Assembly (NCBI GenBank): GCA_016713865.1
Contig: JADJOG010000040.1
Span: 1 to 25,273, forward strand
Origin: Flavobacteriales bacterium
GTDB taxonomy: Bacteria > Bacteroidota > Bacteroidia > Flavobacteriales_F > PHOS-HE28
Length of the DNA stretch: 25,273 nucleotides
Direction: 5' to 3'
Part shown: piece by piece, positions 1 to 8,750 of the stretch
How positions within the stretch are numbered: the first letter of the stretch is position 1
Layout: each line of letters starts with the position of its first letter
Position numbers and translations under genes: made by a program
Notes under the pieces: model-generated
The model's input: only the letters and a program-made list of their open reading frames with translations
The model's database searches: none
Told to the model about the DNA's origin: nothing

Positions 1-1209
1 GTTCGGTGGAGCTGATGTACAGCGAGGCCGTGGTGCTCGCGAACCTCGGTCGCCTGAACAAGGCCCTGGAGGTGCTCGATGCTTTGGGCAAATTGGAGCC
101 AAAGTGGAGCGCCGAGGTCCACCTGCACAAAGGCAGCATCCAGAGCCAGTTGCGCAACTACCGCCGCGCCATTGAGCATTACCGGGCGCGCGCTCGACCA
201 TCGCCGACGAAGGCCACGACGAGATCCCGCTCGACCTCGCCTTCGAGCACGAGCCTGGGCAAGCACGACGAGGCCATCGACCTGTTGAAGCGCGGACTGG
301 AGGTGAACCCCGAGAACGAAGGCCTCCTTTACGAACTCGCGCATTGCTTCGAGCACACCGGCGCCGATCAGAGCGCAGTGGCCTTCTTCCGCCAATTCAC
401 CAACGACCACCCGTACAGCCTGGTGGCGTGGTACAGCCTGGGCAATGCTCTTTCGCGTCCTCGACCGCATCGATGAAAGCAACGAAGCTGGAATTCTGCC
501 TCGCCATCAACGAAGGCTTCTCCTCGGCGCTCTTCACCAAGGCGCGCAACCTGCTTTGTGAAGGGCGATTACGGCGGTGCAGTGACCTGCTACGAGGAAG
601 CTTTGGCCATCGAAGGCCCGCAGGCCGTGATCTTCAGCTACATCGGCGAGTGCTTCGAGAAGATGGAGCGCTACGAGCAGGCCCTGATCCACTACGACCA
701 GGCCATCGCCCTCGACCCCAATTGGGTGGATGCAAGGTGGGCGGCGTGGTGAAGGACATCCAAGGCAAGCTCACTGAATCGGTGAAGGACCTGGAGACGG
801 CGGTGCGTCTCGCGCCCGACTCCGGCGATGCTTGGTACTATTACGCGAATGCCTTGGGCCGCACGGAACGCTATGCCGATTCAATCGCAGCATACGCCCG
901 CGTGAACGCGCTCGATGCCGGTAACCTCGACGGCTGGCTCGACCATGCCGATTTGCCGCTCGGGCCCAAAGGCCCCGAAGCCGCATTACTGAAACTGCGC
1001 GAAGGCGATCAGTGCATCGCCTGAACCCGCGCTACCGCTACCGACTGGCCAGTTATCTGCTGCGCACCGGCCAGCAGCAACAGGGATTGCTCGAGCTCGA
1101 AGAAGCGCTGATGGCCGACCATGCCAGCCACGCCCAGTTCATTGAGCACTATCCCGAGGCCGCAGCGATGCCCCAGGCGATCCACCTCCTTGGCCTCTAC
1201 GCCCCATGA
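1..1209 (+). CDS. Tetratricopeptide-repeat (TPR) protein, 5' end outside window, frameshifted
   Basis: The reading is open at the left edge, so the N-terminus is missing. Tandem 34-residue TPR units are visible, for example LGRLNKALEVLDALGKLEPK, LGKHDEAIDLLKRGLEVNPE, GDYGGAVTCYEEALAIEGPQ, MERYEQALIHYDQAIALDPN and QGKLTESVKDLETAVRLAPD. TPR arrays are protein-protein scaffolds; no enzymatic domain is seen and the partner is unknown. The reading jumps frame near 190, 260, 455, 500, 555, 735 and 1005, yet repeat register is preserved, which points to single-base sequence errors. The C-terminus (QAIHLLGLYAP) ends in TGA at 1207-1209, which overlaps the ATG of the next gene as ATGA, suggesting translational coupling to the ComA-like enzyme. 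Confidence 0.85.
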
Positions 1210-2000
1210 ATTATCAGCTCACGCACATCCCGGAGCGCCCGGTGAAGCCGCGCGACCATGGGCTCACCATGGTCATGGACAAAGGCCTCGCCATCCGGCA
1301 AGCCGAAGACCTCATTGAGGCCAGCGGTCCTCATCGACCTGGCGAAGCTCGGCTTCGGCACCTCCTTCGTCACCAACAAGCTGGAAGGAGAAGATCAAGC
1401 TCTATCAGAAGGCTTAAGATCCGCGTCTATCTGGGCGGAACGCTCTTCGAGGCTTTCGTGGCGCGCGGGCAATTCAAGGATTTCCGCAAGCTGATCGACC
1501 AGCTCGGGCTCGACACCGCTGAGGTGAGCGATGGCTCCATCACCATGTCGCAGAAGGAGAAGTGCCGCTACATCGGCGAGCTCTCCAAGCAATGCACGGT
1601 GCTCAGCGAAGTGGGAAGTAAAGAGAGCGGCATCCTCATCAGCCCCACCAAATGGGTGAACATGATGAACGCCGAACTCGAGGCCGGCAGCTGGAAGGTG
1701 ATCGCCGAGGCGCGCGAGAGCGGCACCGTTGGCATTTACCGACCCAGCGGCCATGCCCATACGCAGCTGGTGAACCGCATCCTGGCCAAAGTACCTGCCG
1801 AGCGCATCATGTGGGAAGCGCCGCAGAAAGCGCAGCAGGTCTGGTTCATCAAGCAGCTCGGCGCCAATGTGAACCTGGGCAACATCGCGCCTGAAGAGGT
1901 GATTCCACTAGAGACCCTGCGCTTGGGACTGCGCGGCGACACCTTCTTCCAATACCTGCCAGAGGATGTGGCCGAGAAGCTGCGGCAGGTGAAGGGTTGA
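1206..2000 (+). CDS. ComA-like phosphosulfolactate synthase family protein
   Basis: The protein matches the ComA family (a TIM-barrel enzyme that in methanogens adds sulfite to phosphoenolpyruvate to give phosphosulfolactate). Family-typical stretches are KPRDHGLTMVMDKGLAI at the N-terminus, LAKLGFGTSFVTNKL, KIRVYLGGTLFEAF, LGLDTAEVSDGSI, LSEVGSKESG and IMWEAPQKAQQVWFIKQLG, and the length of about 265 residues is normal. The start ATG overlaps the TPR stop codon. The reading passes frame 3 to 1 to 2 and back to 3 between about 1325 and 1420, as expected from three one-base losses; the rest is continuous to TGA at 1998-2000. Bacterial members often have no proven reaction. A role in sulfonate or sulfonolipid precursor supply is inference. 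No coenzyme M genes are in the window. Confidence 0.85.
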   Translation: MNYQLTHIPERPVKPRDHGLTMVMDKGLAIRQAEDLIEASGPHRPGEARLRHLLRHQQAGRRRSSSIRRLKIRVYLGGTLFEAFVARGQFKDFRKLIDQLGLDTAEVSDGSITMSQKEKCRYIGELSKQCTVLSEVGSKESGILISPTKWVNMMNAELEAGSWKVIAEARESGTVGIYRPSGHAHTQLVNRILAKVPAERIMWEAPQKAQQVWFIKQLGANVNLGNIAPEEVIPLETLRLGLRGDTFFQYLPEDVAEKLRQVKG

Positions 2001-2021
2001 TCGGTCTTCGCATCCCGCTTC

Positions 2022-2029
2022 TATCTTCC
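2022..2029 (+). promoter_or_regulatory. Candidate -7 box (TATCTTCC) for the TonB-dependent receptor
   Basis: TATCTTCC resembles the Bacteroidota -7 element TAnnTTTG and lies 18 bases before the receptor ATG at 2048, in the short gap after the ComA-like gene. No convincing -33 TTG is present at the expected distance, so this is a weak call supported mainly by similar boxes before other genes in the window. Confidence 0.3.
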
Positions 2030-2047
2030 CGGCGCAACCCGCCACGC

Positions 2048-4954
2048 ATGCTGCCCCTACGAACGCTCTTGCGCGGAATACTCCGCGTGTTCATCCCCTG
2101 CTGCTGCTGCTGCGCCACTGTGGCCCACGCTCAGCAATACAAACTGCGCGGCGTAGTGAGCGACGGCACCACGGGCGAAACGCTCATCGGGGCCAACGTG
2201 CTGCTCAAAGGCACCACCACCGGCACCATCACCGACATCGATGGCCGTTTCGAGCTGCTGGTGAACGAGCTGCCACCCTACACCTTGGTGGTGAGCTATA
2301 TCGGCTACACGCCCTTGGAACTGGTGGTGAAGAGCATCGACAAGGAGCTGAAGCTGAAACTCGCGACCGACCAAGTGCTCTTGGGCGAAACCGAAGTGGT
2401 GGGCAGCCGCATCAGCGAGAAGCAGAAGCAAGCGCCGCTCACCGTGGAGAGCATGGATGCGATCGCCATCCGCGAGGCGCGCCAGCGGCGATTTCTTTAC
2501 GAGAGCCTCGGCACCTTGAAGGGCGTGGACATGACAGCGGCCAGCATGGGCTTCAAGGTGATCAACACGCGCGGCTTCAACAGCACCAGCCCGGTGCGCT
2601 CCTTGCAGCTGATCGACGGCGTGGACAATCAGAGCCCCGGCCTCAACTTCTCGCTGGGCAATTTCCTTGGCGCGAGCGATCTGGACGTGATGAAGGTGGA
2701 CGTGATCGCCGGTGCGAGCACCGCCTACTTCGGTCCAGGCGCTTTCAACGGCGTGATCAACATGACCACCAAGAGCCCATGGCTCTTCCCCGGTTTGAGC
2801 GTGAGCGCCAAGGGCGGCGAGCGCGGGCTGCTCGAAGGAGCGGTGCGTTGGGCGCAGGTCTTCAAGGACAAGGACGGCAAGCAGCGCTTCGCATACAAGC
2901 TGAACGTCTTCGGCATGCGCGCCGAGGATTGGTACGCACAGGATTACAGCGCGACAACGGACTCACCTGTTGCAACTGGGAATCCTGGCGGCCATGATGG
3001 CGTCAACTCTTATGGAGATGAGTTCATCACGACCGAGACGGACTTTTCCAGAGACATAGCATCACGGCGCAATTATCCCGGGCTTGGGCTTTTCCTTCGC
3101 CCAGGGTACAAGGAAAGAAGACCTTGTGGACTATGGCACAAACAATTTCAAGGGCGGTGCATCACTTCATTATAAAATCATTGACAGCGTGGAGGTATCC
3201 TCGCCGCAACCTACAGCACAGGAAGCACCGTCTATCAGGGAGAGAACCGCTACCGCTTGGATGGTGTTCAATTCTGGCAGCAACGGCTCGAAATCAAGAA
3301 GGAAGGGAAGTGGTTCCTGCGCGGCTACTATACTGGCGAGGATGCTGGCAAGACCTACGACATCTTCACCACTGGTGTACGACTGCAAGAAGCCGGTGGC
3401 GATTATGTGAGGTGGCTCACAGAGTATTACAACACCTGGCTGAATCAGGCTGTGCCCGCGATTCAAACGTACGACCCGAACTTCCTGACCGTTTCACAGG
3501 CGATCAACCAAGGATACACCCAACAGACCTACGATACATACATCACGCAGTACGTCGCGGACAACTTGGAGTTCTTCGCACGACTTCATGAGAGTGTGCG
3601 TAACCAGGTCGCTTTGGTCGACAACGTATACCTCGACCCGTTCTCTATGCCGGGCACAGAGCGCTTCAACGACAAGCTCAACGAGATCCGCAGTAAGCGC
3701 TTCACCGAAGGCGATCGAAGGGTTCTTCGACCGGCGCTTTGGCGCATGCCATGGGCGAGTACCGCTTCAAGCCCGCATTCGGCGAGATCGCCGTGGGCGG
3801 CAGCTTCCGCCAATACATGCCCAACAGCGCAGGCACCATCTTCCGCGACACCGGCGATGTGGTGATCCGCAACCGCGAGTTCGGCCTTTACACCGGATTG
3901 GAGAAGAAGCTGCTGAAGGAGAAGATGAAGATGACAGCCACCTTGCGCCTGGACAAGAACCAGAACTTCAAGCCGCTGCTCTCGCCCGCGCTCTCCTTCG
4001 TGCACACGCCGAAGCAGGACCGAACCTTCCGCGTCGGCTTCAGCAGTGCCGTTCGCAACCCCACGCTCGCCGACCAATATCTCTACTATAATGTGGGCGC
4101 GCGCTGTTGCTGGGCAATGTGGACGGGCAGTTCGAGCCAGGCCGGGACAGCTTGATCACCATCGCGAGTTTCAATGAGTATCGCCAAACTGCTGGAGCGA
4201 ACCTCATTCCCGGATTGGAGAAACTTGAGTACTTCAACGTGGACCGCCTGCGTCCAGAGCAAGTGCGTACCATCGAAGCAGGCTACCGTGGCACGCACGC
4301 CGAGAAATTCTACATCGATGCCAGCGCTTATCACAGCTGGTACACCGACTTCATCGGTTATCTAATTGGGCTCTCAGCCCAATTCGATGGAAGCGGATAT
4401 CCTGCGGGCGGGATTCAGAGCTTATCGCCTTGCCGCCAACGCCACCACCACCGTGCGCACGCAAGGCGCCAACCTGGGCGTGAGCTATTACCGCAAGCGC
4501 ATGACCTACGGCGTGAACTACAGCTACAATGAGCTGGTCACCGGCGACGACGACCCGATCATCCCCGCCTTCAACACGCCGCGCAATAAAATCAACCTGA
4601 GCTTCACGGGGCATGATATGAAGGTGCCCTTCAGCGGCAAGCCCAACCTCGGCTTCGGCATCAATTGAAATACGTGGAGGGCTTCACCTTCACGGATCGC
4701 CGCAATTCACCGGCCCCATCCCCAGCTACGATACGATCGATGCGCAGGTGAACGTGAAATTCCCCGCGCAGCACCTCACCGTGAAAGTGGGCGGCAGCAA
4801 CCTCTTCGGCCTGGCACCCTTCTTCGATGCGGATGTGGAAGGCAGCGAGAAATTCGATCGCGCCTTCGACAACCGGGTACGGATGGTTTACGGCGGTCCG
4901 TTCGTGGGCCGTTTGGCCTACGTGCAGCTGATCTACGAGCTGGATAGGCGCTGA
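2048..4954 (+). CDS. TonB-dependent outer membrane receptor, frameshifted
   Basis: Outer-membrane gated transporter of about 970 residues. Order of parts: signal peptide ending ATVAHA, a CarboxypepD_reg-like domain (YKLRGVVSDGTTGETLIGAN to SYIGYTPLELVV), a plug domain (LYESLGTLKGVDMTAASMGF, INTRGFNSTSPVRSLQLIDG, VIAGASTAYFGPGAFNGVIN), then a beta-barrel ending FVGRLAYVQLIYELDRR with a terminal strand. ATG 2048 was chosen over 1997 because it gives a clean signal peptide. Frame changes occur near 3100, 3220, 3720, 4110, 4410, 4670 and 4710. The barrel remains recognisable in every segment (SSAVRNPTLADQYLYYNVG; GLEKLEYFNVDRLRPEQVRT). No SusD-like partner follows, so this is not a typical polysaccharide-utilisation pair; the substrate is unknown. 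It could be a decayed gene, but breaks of the same kind affect unrelated neighbours. Confidence 0.88.
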
Positions 4955-5023
4955 GGACGGATGATTCACAGGCTCTTGGGAAAATTCCCGCCGGTCCCGG
5001 TAAGCTCGTGTGATGGGCGCGCC

Positions 5024-5031
5024 TACCTTGG
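5024..5031 (+). promoter_or_regulatory. Candidate -7 box (TACCTTGG) for the secreted hydrolase-like gene
   Basis: TACCTTGG matches TAnnTTTG at all but one defined position and lies 25 bases before ATG 5057, inside the roughly 100-base gap after the receptor. A short palindrome (GGGAAAATTCCC at 4978-4989) sits about 35 bases upstream. No clear -33 element is seen. Confidence 0.35.
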
Positions 5032-5056
5032 TCGGGTCTAACCAAACAAGCAAGAC

Positions 5057-6710
5057 ATGAAACGAAGCCTACTCCTTGCCGGTGCAGCGTTGCTCTTGGG
5101 CACGGCCGCTACGGCCCAGCGATACCTCTCTGAGGTATTCAGCGGTGCCAACATCACGGTCACCAATGATGTGATCTACGGCACCAACATCGATTTCCTC
5201 ACCAGCAACCTCGCTTCGCCGGACGTGTCGGCGAACGTGACCGAGTTGCAGACGGCGGTGACCTTGGGCAATCCCATCCCCTCGGCCTACTTCGACCCGA
5301 GCGATGGCAGCACAGCGGTGAAGGTGACCAACGTGCGCATGGATGTTTACCAGCCCAGCCAGAGCATCGACACGGAGACCGAGCGCCCATTGGTGGTTTA
5401 CATCCACACGGGCAACGCGCTGCCCCCGCCCATCAACGGCAGCCCCAACGGCACGCGCAAGGATAGCTGCGCCGTGGAGAGCTGCACTCGCATGGCCAAG
5501 CGCGGCTATGTGGCCGTGAGCATGAGCTACCGCTTGGGCTGGAATCCCTTGGCACCTACCGAGCTGGAGCGCCGTGGCAGCTTGCTCAACGCCATCTACC
5601 GGGCACTGCATGATGTGCGCCAGTGCGTGCGCTTCATGAAGGCCAACGCTGGCACCTACCGCATCAACACCAACAAGATCATCGTGATGGGTGAGGGCAC
5701 CGGCGGCTACATCTCCTTGGCGCACGCCACGCTCGACGATGTGCAAGAGCTCTACATCGAGAAGTTCCGCCCCGACCCCTTCGACCCCACCGTGAGCTTC
5801 GTGAACCCCGCTCTTGTGGGTGACATCGAAGGCTTGAACGGCCAGCTTACCCTTTACCGCCCGAACGGGCAGACCAGCGAGACCCAATTCTGCGTGAACA
5901 TGGGCGGTGCGCTTGCCGATACCAGCTGGCTCGCCCCGGGCGATCAGCCCATGGTGGCCTTCCACACCGTATTCGATCCATTCGCGCCCTTCACCGAGGG
6001 CACGTGATCGTGCCCACCACGGGCGGCCCGGTGGTGCCGTGCAAGGCAGCAACCTCTTCATGGAGCTCGCCAACCAATACGGCAACAACAGCAGCTTCGC
6101 CTCGCTGCCCAGCACCAACCCCTTCACGGCACGTGCACGTTCGCTCTATGGCACCCCGGTGACCCACGGCGCCAACACGGCTCAGATCCGCAGCAATGTG
6201 GAAGGGCTTTTCCCCATGATTCGCCCACTAATCGTGCAAGAAGAAGCCAGCCCATGGCAGTGGTGGGACCCGAATAGCCCCATCGCGCAAACCGTTGTGA
6301 GTGCCGGCCCGCCGCCCATCACCGCGCACCAGGCCAGCCTCGCCAGCAACCCCGACATGAGCGCCACCAAAGGCCGCACTTACCTCGATACCGTCATGGG
6401 CTACCTGAACCCGCGCATCGTGTGCGCGGTTCAGCTCGGTCCCTGCTCGTTGGTGGGCATCGATGAAGTGGACGGCGGTGCAAGCGTGAGCGTGTACCCC
6501 AACCCCGCTACCGAGAACGTGAACGTGGTGAGCGAAAAAGGCCTCGTGCGCCGCTACCGCCTGCTCGACATCAATGGCCGCTTGGTGGCATCCGGCAATC
6601 CCGCTGCCCAGCGCTTCGTGATCGAGCGCAACGGGCTCAACTCCGGCACCTACCTGGTGGAACTCGAATTGGAGCAAGGGCGCATCGTGCGCAAGCTCAT
6701 GCTCGACTGA
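5057..6710 (+). CDS. Secreted alpha/beta-hydrolase-fold protein with T9SS sorting domain, nucleophile Ser missing
   Basis: About 552 residues. A signal peptide (MKRSLLLAGAALLLGTAATA) is followed by an esterase-lipase-like core: a beta-strand with the oxyanion region (ERPLVVYIHTGNALPPP), RGYVAVSMSYRLGW, an ALHDVRQCVRFMKANAGTYR helix and the elbow KIIVMGEGTGGYISLAHAT. In active relatives the elbow is GxSxGG; here residues 212-217 read GEGTGG, so Gly214 replaces the catalytic serine. The C-terminus carries a type A T9SS sorting domain (VSVYPNPATENVNVVSEKG to LNSGTYLVELELEQGRIVRK), so the mature protein should be exported through the outer membrane and attached or released there. The frame breaks twice near 6003 and 6040, each consistent with one lost base, and continues as VIVPTTGGPVVP then VQGSNLFMELANQYG. 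It follows the receptor in the same direction but has its own candidate promoter. Confidence 0.8.
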
Positions 6711-6734
6711 TCCATCTCGTTTCGTCTTGGAGAA

Positions 6735-6762
6735 GGGCTGCCGCGAGGCGGCCCTTTTCTTT
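6735..6762 (+). terminator. Rho-independent terminator after the T9SS hydrolase-like gene
   Basis: The 8-bp arms GGGCTGCC and GGCGGCCC pair with one G-U wobble across a GCGA (GNRA-type) tetraloop, followed directly by TTTTCTTT. It starts 25 bases after the stop codon at 6710. The T-tract runs into the candidate promoter of murQ. Confidence 0.8.
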
Positions 6763-6763
6763 G
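6756..6763 (+). promoter_or_regulatory. Candidate -7 box (TTTCTTTG) for murQ, inside the terminator T-tract
   Basis: TTTCTTTG differs from TAnnTTTG only at the second base and ends 4 bases before ATG 6768. If used, the transcript would begin at or just inside the start codon, giving a leaderless murQ mRNA possibly using the second ATG at 6774. The -33 position would fall in the terminator stem, which has no TTG, so the evidence is suggestive only. Confidence 0.25.
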
Positions 6764-6767
6764 TGCC

Positions 6768-7589
6768 ATGAGCATGTACCGCATCATCGAGAGCGAATCG
6801 CGCCACCGTGACCTGGAGCACAAGACCACCCGCCAACTGCTCGAAGGCATCAACAGCGAGGATCAACGCGTGGCCGATGCCGTGGCCCAGGCCATCCCCG
6901 CGATTGAAGGCGCCGTGGATGCGATCGCCGAGCACATGAAGCGCGGTGGCCGCCTCTTCTACATCGGCGCAGGCACCAGTGGCCGCTTGGGCATCGTTGA
7001 TGCGAGCGAATGCCCGCCCACCTTCGGCGTGCCGCACGGATTGGTGGTAGGCTCGACCGCTGGCGGCGATACCGCGATCCGCAAAGCGGTGGAATTCGCG
7101 GAGGATGATACCGAGCAGGGCTGGCGCGACCTGCAGGAGCATGCCATCGGCGCGGACGATACCGTGATCGGCATCGCGGCCAGCGGCACCACGCCCTATG
7201 TGATCGGCGCGCTCGAGCGATGCAATGCCGAAGGGATCCTCACGGCGTGCATCACCTGCAATCCCGGCAGCCCGGTAACGCAAGCCGCGAAGCATCCCAT
7301 TGTTGCGGCCGTCGGGCCGGAGTTCGTCACCGGCAGCACGCGCATGAAGAGCGGCACCGCGCAGAAGCTCATCCTGAACATGATCAGTACGAGCGTGATG
7401 ATCAAGCTGGGCCGCGTGAAGGGCAACCGCATGGTGGACATGCAGCTCAGCAACAACAAGCTCATCGACCGCGGCACACGCATGGTGATGGAAGGATTGG
7501 GCATCGGCTACGAAGAGGCCAACGAGCTGCTGAAGAAGCATGGAAGCGTGCGGAAGGCGGTGGAGGGAAACAGGAAAGCTGAAAGCTGA
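6768..7589 (+). CDS. murQ: N-acetylmuramic acid 6-phosphate etherase
   Basis: MurQ cleaves the lactyl ether of MurNAc-6-phosphate to GlcNAc-6-phosphate and D-lactate in cytoplasmic peptidoglycan recycling. The 273-residue protein has the usual length and an intact frame. It contains the SIS-domain sugar-phosphate region (RLFYIGAGTSGRLGIVDASE), the family hallmark PEFVTGSTRMKSGTAQK, and both catalytic glutamates inferred by alignment with E. coli Glu83 and Glu114: Glu81 in DASECPPTFG and Glu112 in EFAEDD, with the same 31-residue spacing. ATG 6768 is preferred; ATG 6774 is an alternative two codons in. No other recycling genes (anmK, murP, amidase) are next to it. The last codons (RKAES) lie inside a GAAAGCT repeat, so the native C-terminus may have been altered by that element. 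Confidence 0.97.
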   Translation: MSMYRIIESESRHRDLEHKTTRQLLEGINSEDQRVADAVAQAIPAIEGAVDAIAEHMKRGGRLFYIGAGTSGRLGIVDASECPPTFGVPHGLVVGSTAGGDTAIRKAVEFAEDDTEQGWRDLQEHAIGADDTVIGIAASGTTPYVIGALERCNAEGILTACITCNPGSPVTQAAKHPIVAAVGPEFVTGSTRMKSGTAQKLILNMISTSVMIKLGRVKGNRMVDMQLSNNKLIDRGTRMVMEGLGIGYEEANELLKKHGSVRKAVEGNRKAES

Positions 7590-7659
7590 AAGCTGAAAGA
7601 GGAAATCGAAAACCGTTAGCCGGGAACTTTCATATTTCAGCTTTCCCATTTCATATTTC
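7573..7659. repeat. AT-rich repeat patch with 12-bp inverted repeats and an 11-bp direct repeat
   Basis: GGAAAGCTGAAA (7573-7584) is exactly inverted at 7635-7646 (TTTCAGCTTTCC). The left arm continues as a short tandem of GAAAGCT units to about 7599, and TTTCATATTTC occurs twice, at 7628-7638 and 7649-7659, with a 21-base period. The left strand is strongly purine-rich and the right strand pyrimidine-rich, unlike the high-GC surroundings. It begins within the last codons of murQ and fills the gap to the next gene. It could act as an RNA hairpin or processing site, or be a copy of a dispersed intergenic repeat. Confidence 0.6.
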
Positions 7660-7667
7660 CCGCAAGC

Positions 7668-8242
7668 ATGCACGACATCGAGCCCTACTGGAATTGGCGG
7701 CACAAGTACACGGCCGAGGAGGATGAGCGCTCGCCCTTCTTCGGCACCGAGCACAGCGAGCTCTACTTCACGCAGGCGGTGTACGACCACCTGATCCATC
7801 CGCAATGGGATGCCTTCGGCAGCAGCACGTTGTACATGAAGTTGCTCTACGCCGATTACGACGAGGGCTTCGCGCGATCGAGCTCATCGGCGAATGGAAC
7901 GACCTGCTGCACAACGATGTGACGATCCTGAAGCGCAACATCATCGAGCACCTCATGGCCCATGGCATCGGCCGCTTCATCCTCATCGGCGAGAACGTGC
8001 TCAACTTCCATCACAGCGACGATGAGTACTACGCTGAATGGTTCGAGGAGGTGAGCGAGGCCGATGGCCGGATCGCGCTGCTCAACTTCAGGCCGCACGT
8101 GCTCGATGACCTGCAACGCGCCAACATCGATCAGTACTTCCTGCTCGGCGGACAGCTCAACGACCTGCGCTGGCGCACCTACAGCCCCGGAGGAACTCTG
8201 CGAACGCGTGGATGCTCTGGTGATGAAGCGGCTGGGGCTTAA
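7668..8242 (+). CDS. Conserved hypothetical protein, frameshifted
   Basis: About 190 residues with no signal peptide, beginning MHDIEPYWNWRHKYTAEEDE. The reconstructed protein includes SELYFTQAVYDHLIHPQWD, FGSSTLYMKLLYADYDEGF, AIELIGEWNDLLHNDVTILK, MAHGIGRFILIGENVLNFHH, DDEYYAEWFEEV, YFLLGGQLNDLRWRTYSP and EELCERVDALVMKRLG. It looks like a soluble, acidic, aromatic-rich protein that I recall being conserved in Bacteroidota, but I cannot assign a domain or function. Breaks lie near 7876 (one base lost), 8190 (extra C in a C-run) and 8235 (one G lost in a G-run); correcting them ends the gene at TAA 8240-8242. That stop shares a TTAA with the stop of the convergent NUDIX gene. Confidence 0.7.
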
Positions 8243-8682
8243 TCCTCTCGTTGCAGCATCCGCCACACCACACGATCGATCGGCAACGAGACCGCCTCTA
8301 TCAGCATCTTGCACGAGCGGCGCCCAGCGGAACACCTCTTGGTCGCCCGGCCCAGCGATTCCGGAGAAGGCTTCTTCCACAACCGGTATCGCTGCCGCAT
8401 CCGCCACGCGGAAGGTGAAATACACGCTCACCACTTGCATCGGCGTGCTGTGGAAAGCGCTCTGCTGGAAGAAGTCGGTGGTATAGAAGTGCTGCACATC
8501 GAGCGCCTCCACACCGATCTCCTCGCGGATCTCGCGCACTACGCAGTCCTTCAAGCCTTCGCCGTACTCCAAGCCGCCGCCGGGGAACTTGGTGATGCGC
8601 TGCCCTTGATCAACTCATCGGCAACCAGCACATGGGTGCGGGCATCGTTCAGCAGCAGGCCATAGGCACGCAGGGTGAGCAT
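8239..8682 (-). CDS. NUDIX hydrolase, frameshifted
   Basis: The protein of about 147 residues starts MLTLRAYGLLLNDARTHVLV and contains a complete NUDIX box, GGLEYGEGLKDCVVREIREE followed by IGV, which binds the metal and the diphosphate of nucleoside-diphosphate-X substrates. The glutamates of REIREE are intact. Frame breaks occur near 8612 (before RITKFPGGG) and near 8315 (after FRWAPL); the correct C-terminus is IEAVSLPIDRVVWRMLQRED, ending in TAA at 8239-8241. The substrate cannot be told from sequence; candidates are sugar nucleotides, capped RNA or damaged dNTPs. It is probably transcribed with the upstream 2H-like gene, with a 68-base gap between them. Confidence 0.88.
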
Positions 8683-8750
8683 CGATCAATGCTTCCAGGT
8701 TTGATGCTGCGCACATGCTCATCGAGCGAATCGTCGGATACCTCGCTTCA

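Noticed and set aside
2073..2088. Possible hairpin CGCGGA/TCCGCG
   Set aside because: It lies inside the receptor coding sequence, with no T-tract and no gap; short GC-rich stems are common in this DNA.
4978..4989. Palindrome GGGAAAATTCCC before the hydrolase-like gene
   Set aside because: The arms are only 5 bases around AA and there is no regulator gene nearby; a chance occurrence is plausible.
5069..6127. Long open reading of 352 codons on the minus strand
   Set aside because: It lies antisense to the hydrolase-like gene, is rich in His/Ala/Val/Gly in the way antisense frames of GC-rich genes are, and has no recognisable domain.
6228..7805. Open reading of 525 codons on the minus strand across murQ
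   Set aside because: It is antisense to murQ and the T9SS tail of the hydrolase-like gene and crosses the terminator and the repeat patch; composition is that of a shadow frame.
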